A stretch of 64,000 nt of DNA. Origin: JBBRHQ01 sp963840235 (GTDB taxonomy: Bacteria > Actinomycetota > Thermoleophilia > Solirubrobacterales > 70-9). The notes beneath the pieces are model-generated. The model had not been told where the DNA came from, did no database searches, and saw only the letters and a list, made by a program, of their open reading frames with translations. Both the position numbers and the translations under genes were made by a program. Shown piece after piece: positions 23,917 through 33,129 of this stretch. The stretch is taken from NCBI GenBank assembly GCA_963840235.1, contig CAWIYC010000005.1:62001-126000 (forward strand), written 5' to 3'. Each line of letters opens with the position of its first letter. Position 1 is the stretch's first letter.

Positions 23917-24735
23917 ATGTTGACGAGGACCGGGGCTCCCACGCAGGAGCCCCTTTCAGATCATGGCCCCGGCACGGAGGGCGCGGCGCTCGCGGTCGAG
24001 GGCCTCGGTCACTCCTTCGGCGAGCTGCGCGCGATCGAGCGGCTCGACCTCGCCCTGGAGGCGCGGGGGGTGCTCGGAGTGGTCGGCCGCTCGGGCTGCG
24101 GCAAGTCAACCCTGCTGGAGCTGATCGCGGGCCTGCGCCAGCCCTCCCAGGGAAGGGTCGCAGTCAATGGCCGCGAGGGCGCCGGCGAGCGCCTTGCCGC
24201 CTGCGCCTACATGCCCCAGCGCGACCTGCTTCTGCCCTGGTTCTCGGCCATCGACAACGCCGCGCTGGCGCTTCGCAACCGCGGCCTCCCCCGGGCCCGG
24301 GCCAGGCGCGAAGCGGGGCACCTGTTCGAGCGCTTCGGCCTCGAGGGCTTCGAGGCGAGCCGGCCGGCGCAGCTCTCGGGCGGGATGCGCCAGCGCGTCG
24401 CCTTCCTGCGGACCCTGGTCGCGGGAAAGCCGGTGCTGCTCCTCGACGAGCCCTTCGCCTCGCTCGACGCGATCACCCGGGCCGAGATGCAGGGGTGGCT
24501 CGCCGGCGCCCTGCGCGACGACCCGCGCACGGTCGTCCTCGTCAGCCACGACGTCGAGGAGGCGCTCTACCTCTGCGACCGCGTCGCCGTGCTCTCCCCG
24601 CGCCCGGCCACGATCGTCGCCGAGCTCGAGGTCCCGGCGCCGCGGGCGCCGGACCGCGACGGTACCGTCACCTCGGCCGGCTTCCTCGAGCTGCGCGAGC
24701 GGGCGATGGCGGCCCTGCGCGAGGGGGCAGGATGA
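23917..24735 (+). CDS. ABC transporter ATP-binding protein, thiamine-precursor importer
   Basis: ATPase of 272 residues of the NitT/TauT branch. Walker A VGRSGCGKSTLLELIAGL, Q-loop YMPQRDLLLPW, signature LSGGMRQRVAFLRTL, Walker B VLLLDEPFASLDAIT and H-loop VLVSHDVEEAL are intact. The TPP riboswitch immediately upstream, with the following permease and SBP, points to uptake of a thiamine precursor (ThiXYZ-like, perhaps hydroxymethylpyrimidine). The SD is only 1-2 nt from ATG 23917, so the next codon, TTG 23920, is an alternative start. Its TGA overlaps the permease ATG. Confidence 0.92.
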   Translation: MLTRTGAPTQEPLSDHGPGTEGAALAVEGLGHSFGELRAIERLDLALEARGVLGVVGRSGCGKSTLLELIAGLRQPSQGRVAVNGREGAGERLAACAYMPQRDLLLPWFSAIDNAALALRNRGLPRARARREAGHLFERFGLEGFEASRPAQLSGGMRQRVAFLRTLVAGKPVLLLDEPFASLDAITRAEMQGWLAGALRDDPRTVVLVSHDVEEALYLCDRVAVLSPRPATIVAELEVPAPRAPDRDGTVTSAGFLELRERAMAALREGAG

Positions 24736-25484
24736 GGCGCTGGCTCCTACCCGCCCTGGTCCTGGCAGCGCTGCTCGCGGCCTGGCAGCTGGCGGCGAGC
24801 ACCGGCGCGATCGCCTCCGCGCTTCAGCTCGAGGACTTCCTCGTCCCCGCCCCCTCGGAGATCGCCAAGGTGCTCTGGGAGGATCGCTCGCTGCTCGCCG
24901 ACAACGCCTGGGTGACGCTGAAGGAGGTGGTGCTGGGCTTCGCCCTCGCCCTCGCCGCCGGTCTCGCGTTCGCAGTCGTCCTCCACCTCTCACCGACCCT
25001 GCGACGGGCCTTCTACCCGCTGATCGTCGCCTCGCAGACGGTGCCGATCATCGTCGTCGCCCCGATCCTGGTCGTCTGGTTCGGCTACGGGCTCGGGCCG
25101 AAGCTCGGGATCATCGCCCTGATCTGCTTCTTCCCGATCACGGTCAACACCCTCGACGGCCTGCGCTCCGTCGACCCCGAGGCGACGAAGATGATGCGCA
25201 GCCTCGACGCCACCCGGCTCGGCGTCTTCCGCCGCCTGGAGGCGCCAACCGCGCTCCCCTACGTCTTCAGCGGGGCGAAGATCGCGGTCGCGGTGGCGGT
25301 GATAGGCGCGATCTTCGGCGAGTGGTCGGGTTCCTCCGAGGGCCTCGGCTACCTGATGCAGCTCGACAACGGCCGCCTGGAGACGGCGAGGATGTTCGCC
25401 TCCGTGGCGATCCTCTCGGCCTTCGCCATCGGCCTCTTCGCCCTGCTCGCCTTGGCCGAGCGCAGGGTCGTGAGCTGGCGATGA
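24732..25484 (+). CDS. ABC transporter permease, thiamine-precursor importer
   Basis: Membrane subunit of 250 residues with about six helices. The EAA-type coupling motif is visible in EATKMMRSLDATRLGVFRRLE, and GAIFGEWSGSSEGLGYLM is typical of SsuC/TauC/ThiX permeases. It overlaps the ATPase by ATGA and the binding-protein gene by ATGA, so all three are translationally linked under the TPP riboswitch. Confidence 0.92.
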   Translation: MRRWLLPALVLAALLAAWQLAASTGAIASALQLEDFLVPAPSEIAKVLWEDRSLLADNAWVTLKEVVLGFALALAAGLAFAVVLHLSPTLRRAFYPLIVASQTVPIIVVAPILVVWFGYGLGPKLGIIALICFFPITVNTLDGLRSVDPEATKMMRSLDATRLGVFRRLEAPTALPYVFSGAKIAVAVAVIGAIFGEWSGSSEGLGYLMQLDNGRLETARMFASVAILSAFAIGLFALLALAERRVVSWR

Positions 25485-26551
25485 ACGGTAGGGTCGCGGC
25501 CGGTTTGGGAAAGCGCGGAGCGAACAGCAGAGGGCGGCGCCGGGCCCTCGCGGTCCCGGTGGCCCTGGTGCTGCTGCTGGCCTCCCTGGCCCTGGCCGCC
25601 TGCGGGGAGAAGCCGGAGGATGTCAAGGGGCAGTCGCAGCCCTTCGACCTCGCCCTCGACTTCTACCCCAACCCCGACCACGTCGGGATCTACATGGCGA
25701 AGAGGCTCGGCTACTTCCGCGACGCCGGCCTCGACGTCTCGATCAACGCCCCCTCGGATCCCTCGGCCCCGATCAAGCAGGTGGCCGCGGGCCAGGTCGA
25801 CCTGGCGATCTCCTACGAGCCCGAGGTGGTCCTGGCGCGGGAGCAGGGCCTCGACGTCGTCGCCGTCGGCGCCCTCGTCGACAGGCCCCTGACCTCGATG
25901 ATCTGGCTCAAGGACTCCGGCATCAAGAGCGTCACCGGCCTTCGGGGGAAGACGATCGCGACCGCCGGCATCCCCTACCAGGAGGCCTACCTGAAGACGA
26001 TCCTGGCCCGCGCCAACATGTCCCCGTCCGACGTCGAGAGCGTCAACGTCGGCCTCGGGTTGCTGCCGGCGATCCTCGGCGGCCGCGCCGACGCGATCCT
26101 CGGCGGCTTCAGCAACATCGAGGGTGTCGATCTACGCGTCCGGGGCAAGAAGCCGGTGGTGACCCCGGTGGACAGGCTCGGCGTCCCCGCCTACGACGAA
26201 CTGGTGCTGGTCGCCAAGGGGAGCAGGCTCAAGGATGACCCGGAGCCGGTGAGGCTGTTCATCGCCGCCCTGGCCCGGGGAACGGCGGCGGCGGAACGCA
26301 ACCCCGCCGCTGCCAGGAAGGCCGTGCTCTCCTACGAGCGCGGCCTCGACCCGAAGACCGCCACGGCCGAGGTCGCCGCGACCCTGCCGCTGCTGGAGCC
26401 GAGCCAGAAGGGCCGCCCCTTCGGGTACATGAGCCCGGTGGCGTGGAAGACGTTCATCGGCTGGATGCGCGACAACGGCCTGATCGGCTCGCTGCCGCCC
26501 CCGGGCCAGGTGCTGAGCAACGACTATCTGCCGGGGAGGATCCCGGAGTAG
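25481..26551 (+). CDS. substrate-binding lipoprotein, NMT1/ThiY-like
   Basis: Extracytoplasmic binding protein of 356 residues. An N-terminal Arg-rich signal peptide ends in a lipobox (ALAACGEK). The mature protein begins FDLALDFYPNPDHVGIYMAK, very like ThiY/NMT1-family proteins (LDWxPNxxHxGxYxA) that bind formylamino-HMP. Other family segments are AAGQVDLAISYEPEVVLARE and GLRGKTIATAGIPYQEAYL. Third gene of the riboswitch-controlled importer. Its last 28 nt overlap the 3' end of the convergent GGDEF/EAL gene. Confidence 0.92.
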   Translation: MNGRVAAGLGKRGANSRGRRRALAVPVALVLLLASLALAACGEKPEDVKGQSQPFDLALDFYPNPDHVGIYMAKRLGYFRDAGLDVSINAPSDPSAPIKQVAAGQVDLAISYEPEVVLAREQGLDVVAVGALVDRPLTSMIWLKDSGIKSVTGLRGKTIATAGIPYQEAYLKTILARANMSPSDVESVNVGLGLLPAILGGRADAILGGFSNIEGVDLRVRGKKPVVTPVDRLGVPAYDELVLVAKGSRLKDDPEPVRLFIAALARGTAAAERNPAAARKAVLSYERGLDPKTATAEVAATLPLLEPSQKGRPFGYMSPVAWKTFIGWMRDNGLIGSLPPPGQVLSNDYLPGRIPE

Positions 26552-29217
26552 GGACGCGCCTCGGTGAGCAGGTTGGAGACCTGCTGAGGGGCCATCGGCC
26601 GGGCGAAGTAGAAGCCCTGGGCCCAGTCGCAGCCGAGCCGGCGCAGCTCCGAGGCCTGAGCCTCGTTCTCGACGCCCTCGGCGACGACGTCGAGCCCAAG
26701 CGCCCGGGCCATGCCGATGATCGCCTCGACGATCGCGGTGCGCTCGGCCTCGACCCCGAGCGCCTCGGTGAAGGAGCGGTCGATCTTGAGCACGTCGAGG
26801 GGGAATCGGTTGAGATAGGCGAGTGAGGAGTAGCCGGTGCCGAAGTCGTCGAGGACGAGGCTGACGCCGAGCTCCTTCAGCGCCTCCAGGGTGGCGGTGG
26901 CGACGCCGTACTCCTCGACCAGGACGCTTTCGGTTATCTCCAGGTGCAGGTGCTCTGGATCGAGCCCGGTGCGGGCAAGGATCTCGGAGACGGCCGCCGT
27001 CAGGTCGCGGTGGGTAACCTGGCGCGCCGAGAGGTTGACCGAGACGCTGATCGGGCGGGCGTCGGGGCGCTCCTCGTGCCAGGCCAGGGTCTGGCGGCAG
27101 GCCTGCTCCATCACCCAGCGCCCGATCGGCTCGATCAGGCCGCTGTCCTCGGCGACCGGGATGAACTCGCCCGGATCGAGCAGGCCACGGTCGGGGTGCT
27201 GCCAGCGCAGCAGTGCCTCGACCCCGGTCACCTCGCCGCTTCCCAGGGCGACGATCGGCTGATAGCGCAGGACCAGCTCGTCGCGCTCGAGCGCGTGGCG
27301 CAGCTCGCGCTCGATCTCCAGGCGGCGGACGGCCCGGGCCCGCATCTCGGCGTCGAACAGCTCGCGGCGGTTGCGGCCCTTCTCCTTGGCCCGGTACATG
27401 GCGGCGTCGGCGTCGCGGATCAGGGAGTCGGCGTCGGCCCCCGGACCGCCGGGGCTGGCGACGGCGATGCCGATGCTGACGGAGACGTAGTGCTCGACCC
27501 CGCTGAGCTGGAACGGCCGGTCGAAGGCGCTGGTGACGCGGTCGGCGATCGCCATCGCCTCGCGCTCGTCGGAGAGCTGCTCGACCAGGATCCCGAACTC
27601 GTCGCCGCCGAAGCGGGCGACGCCGTCACCGGGGCGCAGATGGGAACGAAGCCGAGGCGCCACCGCCCCCAGCAGCTCGTCGCCCTTGTGGTGGCCGAGG
27701 CTGTCGTTGATCAGCTTGAAGTGGTCGAGGTCGAGGAAGAGGACTCCGACCGGGGCGCCGGCGTCGGCGGCGCGCTTCAGCGCCTTGCTCAGGGTGTCGA
27801 CGAACTGCGTCCGGTTGGGAAGCCCGGTGAGGGCGTCGTGGAGGACCCGGTGGCGGAGCTCGTCGTCGGCCATGCGGCGCTCGATCGCGTCGGCGAGGAC
27901 GTTGGCGGCGGACTGGACGAAGTGGACGTCCTTGGGAGTGAAGAAGTGAGGCTCGGTGGAGTGCACGTCGAGGACACCGAATGGGTGCTTCTGCCCGTCG
28001 ATGACGACCGCGAGGCTGGAGCGGATCCCGAGCACGCGCAGGGCGGGAGGCATGGCGAAGCGGCTCTCGGTCTCCCAGTCGTCGACGATCACGTGCAACC
28101 CGGACTCGACGGCGGCGCCGGCGTGGGAGTTGCGGGTCGCCGATATCCGGCCCTCCCCCGGCTTACGCGCCGACTCCAGCCCTGCCCGCAGGCGCAGGGT
28201 CCGCCCCTCCTGTGGCAGCTCCCAGACACAGGCGTGCTCGACGCCCTCGATATCGGCCACGAGGGCGGCGGTGGCGTCCATCAGCGCCGCCGGCTCGGCG
28301 CCGGAGAGCGCCTGCTCGCCCAGCCGGGCGACGGCCGCCTGCTGGGCGGCGCTGCGCTCGAAGCCCTGCTCGGCGATCTTGCGCTCGGTGATGTCGTAGA
28401 GGACGCCGTGCCAGACCGGGATGCCGTCGGCGTCGCGCTCGAGAACCGCCTCGTCGAGTATCCAGACGGTCTCGCCGCTGCGGGTGAGCATGCGGTAGTC
28501 GAGCGGCGGCGGGTTGCGCGTCCCGACGATCTTCTCTGTCTCCTGTTCCATTGCCCGCTCGCAATCGTCGGGATGGATCCGGCTCGCCCAGAGGCCTGGG
28601 TCATCGAGCCACTCCTCGGGGGTGTAGCCGAGGATCTCTTCGACCTGCGGGCTGACGTAGCGCCAGCGGCCACGCTCCCCGAGCTCGGCGGTGTAGACGA
28701 TCGCCGGCAGCCGCTCGACCAGGACCCGATAGTCCTCCTCGGCCCGTTTGCGGACCCTCATCTCGTCCTCGGCCCGCTGGCGCAGCTCGCGCTCCTTGGC
28801 GCGGCTGTCGAGCAGACGCATCGCGACCTCGAGCGTGTGCGCCATCTCGCGCAGCAGGCCGACCTCTGCGCGGCTGAAGACCTGGGGACGGGAACGGGCG
28901 ACCAGCAGCGACCTGTGGCCGTTGCGGCCGATCGGCGCCGCCACAACGTTGCAGCCGCCGGCGCCCTCGACCACCTTGTCACGCCCGGCCGCCACCGTCA
29001 TCAGCTCCTCGTCGGAGACATCTCCCTCAGTGAACCCCACGCGGCACTCGACCCTGTCGCCGGTTATCGCGGCGCCATCGGCGCCGAAGGCAGCGGCGGC
29101 GTGCACGGCGGCGACCCGCAGGGCCGCCGCCTCATCGGCTTCGGAGGAGATCAGATCGAGAAACTGGGCCAGCTGCTCTGTCGGCCAGCTGCGCTCCCAG
29201 GAAGGCTGGTTTTCCAC
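26524..29217 (-). CDS. GAF-PAS-GAF-GGDEF-EAL cyclic-di-GMP protein
   Basis: Cytosolic signalling protein of 897 residues. Order: a GAF-like sensor (about 20-130), a coiled coil (about 138-165), a PAS/PAC domain (about 165-285), a second GAF (about 290-440), GGDEF (about 455-620) and EAL (about 635-885). The GGDEF motif ARFGGDEF is intact with an RxxD inhibitory site (RPGD) five residues before it. The phosphodiesterase half has EALLRW, DDFGTGYSSL and EGVEN, the metal-binding residues of active EAL enzymes. It could therefore both make and degrade c-di-GMP. No membrane helix. Expressed alone; its 3' end overlaps the thiamine-type SBP gene. Confidence 0.95.
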   Translation of the reverse strand: MENQPSWERSWPTEQLAQFLDLISSEADEAAALRVAAVHAAAAFGADGAAITGDRVECRVGFTEGDVSDEELMTVAAGRDKVVEGAGGCNVVAAPIGRNGHRSLLVARSRPQVFSRAEVGLLREMAHTLEVAMRLLDSRAKERELRQRAEDEMRVRKRAEEDYRVLVERLPAIVYTAELGERGRWRYVSPQVEEILGYTPEEWLDDPGLWASRIHPDDCERAMEQETEKIVGTRNPPPLDYRMLTRSGETVWILDEAVLERDADGIPVWHGVLYDITERKIAEQGFERSAAQQAAVARLGEQALSGAEPAALMDATAALVADIEGVEHACVWELPQEGRTLRLRAGLESARKPGEGRISATRNSHAGAAVESGLHVIVDDWETESRFAMPPALRVLGIRSSLAVVIDGQKHPFGVLDVHSTEPHFFTPKDVHFVQSAANVLADAIERRMADDELRHRVLHDALTGLPNRTQFVDTLSKALKRAADAGAPVGVLFLDLDHFKLINDSLGHHKGDELLGAVAPRLRSHLRPGDGVARFGGDEFGILVEQLSDEREAMAIADRVTSAFDRPFQLSGVEHYVSVSIGIAVASPGGPGADADSLIRDADAAMYRAKEKGRNRRELFDAEMRARAVRRLEIERELRHALERDELVLRYQPIVALGSGEVTGVEALLRWQHPDRGLLDPGEFIPVAEDSGLIEPIGRWVMEQACRQTLAWHEERPDARPISVSVNLSARQVTHRDLTAAVSEILARTGLDPEHLHLEITESVLVEEYGVATATLEALKELGVSLVLDDFGTGYSSLAYLNRFPLDVLKIDRSFTEALGVEAERTAIVEAIIGMARALGLDVVAEGVENEAQASELRRLGCDWAQGFYFARPMAPQQVSNLLTEARPYSGILPGR

Positions 29218-29290
29218 TCGACACCATCGGCATTGCGGCCACTGCCTTTATCGGTGATCCGTCCAGTGCAGGGGAAATCGCTACAGCGCT

Positions 29291-30262
29291 CTAGGCGGCG
29301 AGGCGCTGTGGGCCGCCCCGGGCGACGAGGTGGTACAGGCCGACCACGGTGTGGATGCCGGCGAGGCCGCGGTAGGGCTCATACGGGGCGTAGAACTCCT
29401 CGACCTCGGCAATGGTGGCCCGGCGGCCGCCGAGACCCGCCAGGCGCCCGACCAGCTTGATGTAGGCGAGGTCCCCGGCAGGGAGCGAGTCGGGGTCGCC
29501 GCGGCCGTGGAGGCCGAGGCACTGCACGGTCCAGGGACCGATGTTCCGGCGCGCCAGCAGGCGGGCGTCGGAGGCGGGATCCGAGGGGTCGCAGCCCCCC
29601 CCGGCGACATCGCGGGCGACCTCGCGAAGGGCAATCGCACGGCGGGCCGCGAGGTCGGTGGACTCGAGCTCCGCCGGGGCGCGGCCGGCGATCACCGCGG
29701 CGGCGGGGACGTCGCGCAGGGCCTCGGCGCCCTCGCCCAGGTGCGGGCCCCAGCGACGCACGATCCGGCGCTGGATGCGGGCGGCGCGGACCGCCTCGAT
29801 CAGCTGGTTGGTGACCGCCCAGGCCAGCGCCTCCCAGGGCCAGGGCCGACGCCGGGGGCGCAGATGCGGGCGTCGCCGCAGCAGCGGCCCCAGCAGCGGG
29901 TCGCGGTGAAAACGGCGGTGGAAGTCGGAGAGGTCGTCGTCGACGCCGAGGGCGAAGCGCATGCGCTCGACCGCGATCCCCAACGCCTCGCGACCGGCGG
30001 GGCGCTCGGCGGCGGGCGAGCCGAGCAGGTCGGGGGTCGCGACCGAAGCCGGCTCGAGCGGATCGGCGCGGAAGCGAACGACCTCAGGCGCCGGCTGCCA
30101 GGCGCGAACGAGAACCGGCGCCCCGCCAACGTGCAGCAGGCGGGTCGCCACCCCGCCGGAGACCCGCATCACCCGGTCGCCGCCGCCCGAGGGCAGCCGG
30201 AACGGCCACGGCGGACGCACCTCGACCTCGAGCGGCCCACCCGGGGCCCGGTCCGGGCTCAC
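29291..30262 (-). CDS. AlkA-like DNA-3-methyladenine glycosylase (HhH-GPD)
   Basis: DNA repair glycosylase-fold protein of 323 residues from GTG 30262. The helix-hairpin-helix is in LLARRNIGPWTVQCLGLHG, followed by the catalytic Asp region LPAGDLAYIKLVGRLAG, as in AlkA/OGG enzymes. The N-terminal 120 residues form the extra beta-rich domain of AlkA-type enzymes. It would excise alkylated bases. It overlaps the upstream small gene by GTGA. The substrate range cannot be read from sequence. Confidence 0.88.
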   Translation of the reverse strand: MSPDRAPGGPLEVEVRPPWPFRLPSGGGDRVMRVSGGVATRLLHVGGAPVLVRAWQPAPEVVRFRADPLEPASVATPDLLGSPAAERPAGREALGIAVERMRFALGVDDDLSDFHRRFHRDPLLGPLLRRRPHLRPRRRPWPWEALAWAVTNQLIEAVRAARIQRRIVRRWGPHLGEGAEALRDVPAAAVIAGRAPAELESTDLAARRAIALREVARDVAGGGCDPSDPASDARLLARRNIGPWTVQCLGLHGRGDPDSLPAGDLAYIKLVGRLAGLGGRRATIAEVEEFYAPYEPYRGLAGIHTVVGLYHLVARGGPQRLAA

Positions 30263-30588
30263 CTTCCGAGCAGGTGCACGTCCACGAGGAAGGAGCGGCT
30301 GGCGACGATGTTGGCGGGAGCGGCCTGGCGCCGGGTGACCCGCCTGGAGGAGCGCCTGCGGCTGCCGACGGCGCTGACCGCGCGCACCGCGGCCACCGTC
30401 GCCGCCCCCGCGAGGGCGCCACCGGCGGCGGCCAGCGCCGCACTGCGGACCTCGTTGCGAAGGACCGGCGACTTCGGCTGCTCATAGGGAAGCGGCAGCG
30501 CCCGGACGGGCTCCTCGGAGCCGGGCTCGGCGTCCTCCTCCGCGATCACCTCTCCGTCGACCTGCGACTGAGCCTCGTAAATGCTCAC
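30259..30588 (-). CDS. hypothetical protein with Ala/Gly membrane-like helix
   Basis: Protein of 109 residues. An acidic N-terminus (MSIYEAQSQVDGEVIAEEDA) is followed by a hydrophobic Ala-rich stretch (AALAAAGGALAGAATVAAVR) and a very basic tail (SRRRSSRRVTRRQ), then SRSFLVDVHLLGR. It resembles small actinobacterial proteins with a single weak membrane helix. Coupled to the AlkA-like gene by GTGA. Function unknown. Confidence 0.6.
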   Translation of the reverse strand: MSIYEAQSQVDGEVIAEEDAEPGSEEPVRALPLPYEQPKSPVLRNEVRSAALAAAGGALAGAATVAAVRAVSAVGSRRRSSRRVTRRQAAPANIVASRSFLVDVHLLGR

Positions 30589-30681
30589 CGGGCCGACTCT
30601 AACGATGGCGATGGAGGGAGAAGAGAGGGATTACGTAAACCCGCGCTAATTGCGGGATCCGGCGCCCCTCCGAACGGGGAG

Positions 30682-31821
30682 CTATGAGAGCTGCTTCTCG
30701 AAAACCCTGTACTTCTTGACCACCTTCCCCCCCATCCCCTCCATCGCCCGATTCATCGCCCGGTTCGTCTCCAGGATCCAGCCCATCTCGCCGCCGCTGA
30801 TACCCCCTGGGCGGGCCGCCTCCTCGATGTGCTTGAGGTAGAGGCTGGCGGCGACGCCGGTGTGGCGATATTCGTGCTTGACCCCGAGGGCGAAGACACG
30901 GCACTGGTCGATCTTGCGGCGGCCGAGGAGGAAGCGGGCCCAGCCGAAGGGCAGCAGGCGGCCGTTCAGCTTTGCCATCACCTGGTTGATGTCGGGCAGG
31001 GTGAGGGCGGCGCCGACGACCTCGCCGTCCTTCTCTGCCATCCAGGTCCATTTCTCGTCGATCACCTGCTTCAGGCTCTTGACCTGGAAGGAGACCTCGG
31101 CCTCGGTCACCGGGACGAATCCCCAGTTGTCGCCCCAGGCCTCGTTGTAGACGTCCATGAAGCGGTGGACCTCGTTCTCGAGGTCGCGCTTTCGCATGTT
31201 GCGAATGGTGATGCCCTCCTCGCGCAGGGCAACCTCCGCGGCCTCGTGGATCGCCGGGTCGAAGCGCTCGCCCTCCTTGAGGCTGCCGAACTGCAGTTCC
31301 CACATCAGCAGGTCCATCACCTTGCCGAAGCCCTGGGCCTCGATCAGCCCCCGGTAGTGCGGCGGGTGCCAGGGCTGGAGGATCATCGGCGGCCGCTCGA
31401 ACCCCTCGATCAGTATCCCCAGCTCATCATTGGTGGTGAAGTCCATCGGCCCGATGATCCGCTCGCGGCCGCGGGAGCGGACCCACTCCGAGGCGCTCCC
31501 GAGCAGCGCCGCCGCCACCTCCGGGTCGCCCTCGGACTCGAAGAAGCCGAACATGCCGTCGCTGCCCCCCTGGAAATCGTCCCAGCGCCGGTCGATCTGG
31601 GCGGTGATGCGGCCGACCGGGACGCCGTCGCGCTCAGCCAGGAAGTACTCGGCCTCGGCATGCTCGAAGTAGGGGTTGCGGGAGCGGTCGAGGAACTCCA
31701 TCCGCTCGAAGGTCAGCGGCGCGACCCACTGCCGGTCGTCGCGGCGCAGCCGGAAGGGAAGCTTGACGAAGCGCTTGAGGTCGCGCCTGCCCTCGACGGG
31801 TCGGATCGTCACGTCGGCCAT
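30682..31821 (-). CDS. GNAT-fold acyltransferase, candidate bacterial ceramide synthase
   Basis: Protein of 379 residues from ATG 31821 (MADVTIRPVEGRRDLKRFVK); an upstream ATG adds three residues. The first part has family motifs FVKLPFRLRRDDRQWVAPL and RNPYFEHAEAEYFLAERDG. The second half carries a GNAT core (KDGEVVGAALTLPDINQVMA ... VFALGVKHEYRHTGVAASLY). Such proteins are often annotated as generic N-acetyltransferases; the Caulobacter ceramide synthase bCerS is, to my recollection, of this general kind. It is divergent from a serine-palmitoyltransferase-like gene with a gap of about 50 bp, which supports a role in N-acylating a sphingoid base. Function is inference. Confidence 0.65.
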   Translation of the reverse strand: MADVTIRPVEGRRDLKRFVKLPFRLRRDDRQWVAPLTFERMEFLDRSRNPYFEHAEAEYFLAERDGVPVGRITAQIDRRWDDFQGGSDGMFGFFESEGDPEVAAALLGSASEWVRSRGRERIIGPMDFTTNDELGILIEGFERPPMILQPWHPPHYRGLIEAQGFGKVMDLLMWELQFGSLKEGERFDPAIHEAAEVALREEGITIRNMRKRDLENEVHRFMDVYNEAWGDNWGFVPVTEAEVSFQVKSLKQVIDEKWTWMAEKDGEVVGAALTLPDINQVMAKLNGRLLPFGWARFLLGRRKIDQCRVFALGVKHEYRHTGVAASLYLKHIEEAARPGGISGGEMGWILETNRAMNRAMEGMGGKVVKKYRVFEKQLS

Positions 31822-31872
31822 CGGCGGCAACGTAGCGCAGAGAAGTCAGAGCCAACTGCCACACTTCCGGAG

Positions 31873-33129
31873 ATGGCCGAGACCGCGCGCACCCCAGTGG
31901 ACGTCTTCGAGAAGGCCCGGACACATGACCGCCTCGAGCAGCTTCAGGCGGCGAAGGAGGCGGACGTGCTGCCGTACTTCCGCCTGCTGACCTCACAGGC
32001 GGGCCCGGTGGTCGAGATGGAGGGCCGGGAGACGATCATGCTCGGCTCCAACAACTACCTCGGCCTGACCACCGACGAGCGCGTCAAGCAGGCCGCCCGC
32101 GACGCGCTCGAGGCCTACGGGACCGGCCTCACCGGGTCGAGGCTGCTGAACGGGACGACGCCGCTTCACCTCGAGCTCGAGCGCGAGCTGGCGGAGTGGA
32201 TGCAGACCGAGGACGCGATCGTCTTCACCACCGGCTACCAGTCCAACGTCGGCTGCATTGGCACCATCCTCGGACCCGGCGACACCGTCGTCTGCGACTC
32301 GGGCGACCACGCCTCGATCCTCGACGGCTGCCGCCTATCCGGCGCCAAGCTGCGCCCCTTCCGCCACAACCGCATGGACAAGCTGGAGCGGATGCTGGAG
32401 CGCGCCGCGGGCGACGGAGGAGGCGTCATGGTGATCGTCGACGGCGTCTTCTCGATGGAGGGCGACGTCTGCAACCTGCCGCCGATCGTCGAGCTCTGCC
32501 AGCGCTACGGCGCCCGCCTGATGGTGGACGAGGCCCACGGCGTCGGCGTTCTCGGCGAGCGCGGGGCAGGTGCGTGCGAGCTCTTCGGCCTCGAGGACTC
32601 GGTCGACCTGCGCATGGGCACCTTCTCCAAGAGCCTCGCCTCCTGCGGCGGCTTCATCTCCGGTCCCACCGACGTGGTCGAGTACCTGCGGATCTCCTCG
32701 CGCTCGTTCATCTTCAGCGCCTCGGCGGTTCCGGCGGCGATCGGCGCAGCCCTGGGAGCGCTGCGGATCATCCGCTCCGAGGGGCCGCAGCTATTTGAGC
32801 GGCTTCTCTCCAACGCCGCCTACCTGCGTGCCGGCCTGCGGGGCCTCGGCCTAGTCGTGGTCGAGCCGGGGACGCTTCCCGACGGGACCGAGGCGACGAC
32901 CCCCGTGGTCCCGGTGATGGTGGGCGAGGACTGGCGGGCGGTGCTGCTGTGGAAGGCGCTCTTCGACGCCGGCGTCTACACCAATGTCGCCATTCACCCC
33001 GCGGTGCCGCCCGGAGGGGCGCTGCTGCGGACCAGCCTGATGGCGACCCACGAGACCGCTCACCTCGATCGCGCCCTGGAGACGATCGAGCGCGTGGTCG
33101 CCGACTTCCCCGACCTGCCCCGGACCTAG
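31873..33129 (+). CDS. alpha-oxoamine synthase, serine palmitoyltransferase-like
   Basis: PLP-dependent condensing enzyme of 418 residues from ATG 31873. N-terminal PYFRLLTSQAGPVVEMEGRE and IMLGSNNYLGLTTDERVK resemble bacterial serine palmitoyltransferases more than BioF. The PLP site is intact: LMVDEAHGVGVLG (Asp and His) and the Schiff-base Lys in MGTFSKSLASCGG. The reaction would be decarboxylative condensation of an amino acid with an acyl-CoA: serine plus a fatty acyl-CoA for SPT, glycine for KBL, alanine for BioF. No bio genes or threonine dehydrogenase lie nearby. The divergent GNAT-fold partner favours sphingolipid synthesis. Confidence 0.82.
   Translation: MAETARTPVDVFEKARTHDRLEQLQAAKEADVLPYFRLLTSQAGPVVEMEGRETIMLGSNNYLGLTTDERVKQAARDALEAYGTGLTGSRLLNGTTPLHLELERELAEWMQTEDAIVFTTGYQSNVGCIGTILGPGDTVVCDSGDHASILDGCRLSGAKLRPFRHNRMDKLERMLERAAGDGGGVMVIVDGVFSMEGDVCNLPPIVELCQRYGARLMVDEAHGVGVLGERGAGACELFGLEDSVDLRMGTFSKSLASCGGFISGPTDVVEYLRISSRSFIFSASAVPAAIGAALGALRIIRSEGPQLFERLLSNAAYLRAGLRGLGLVVVEPGTLPDGTEATTPVVPVMVGEDWRAVLLWKALFDAGVYTNVAIHPAVPPGGALLRTSLMATHETAHLDRALETIERVVADFPDLPRT

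Noticed and set aside
30829..33129. A 766-residue frame extending the SPT-like enzyme upstream
   Set aside because: The N-terminal 340 residues are antisense to the acyltransferase gene; the family start is at ATG 31873.
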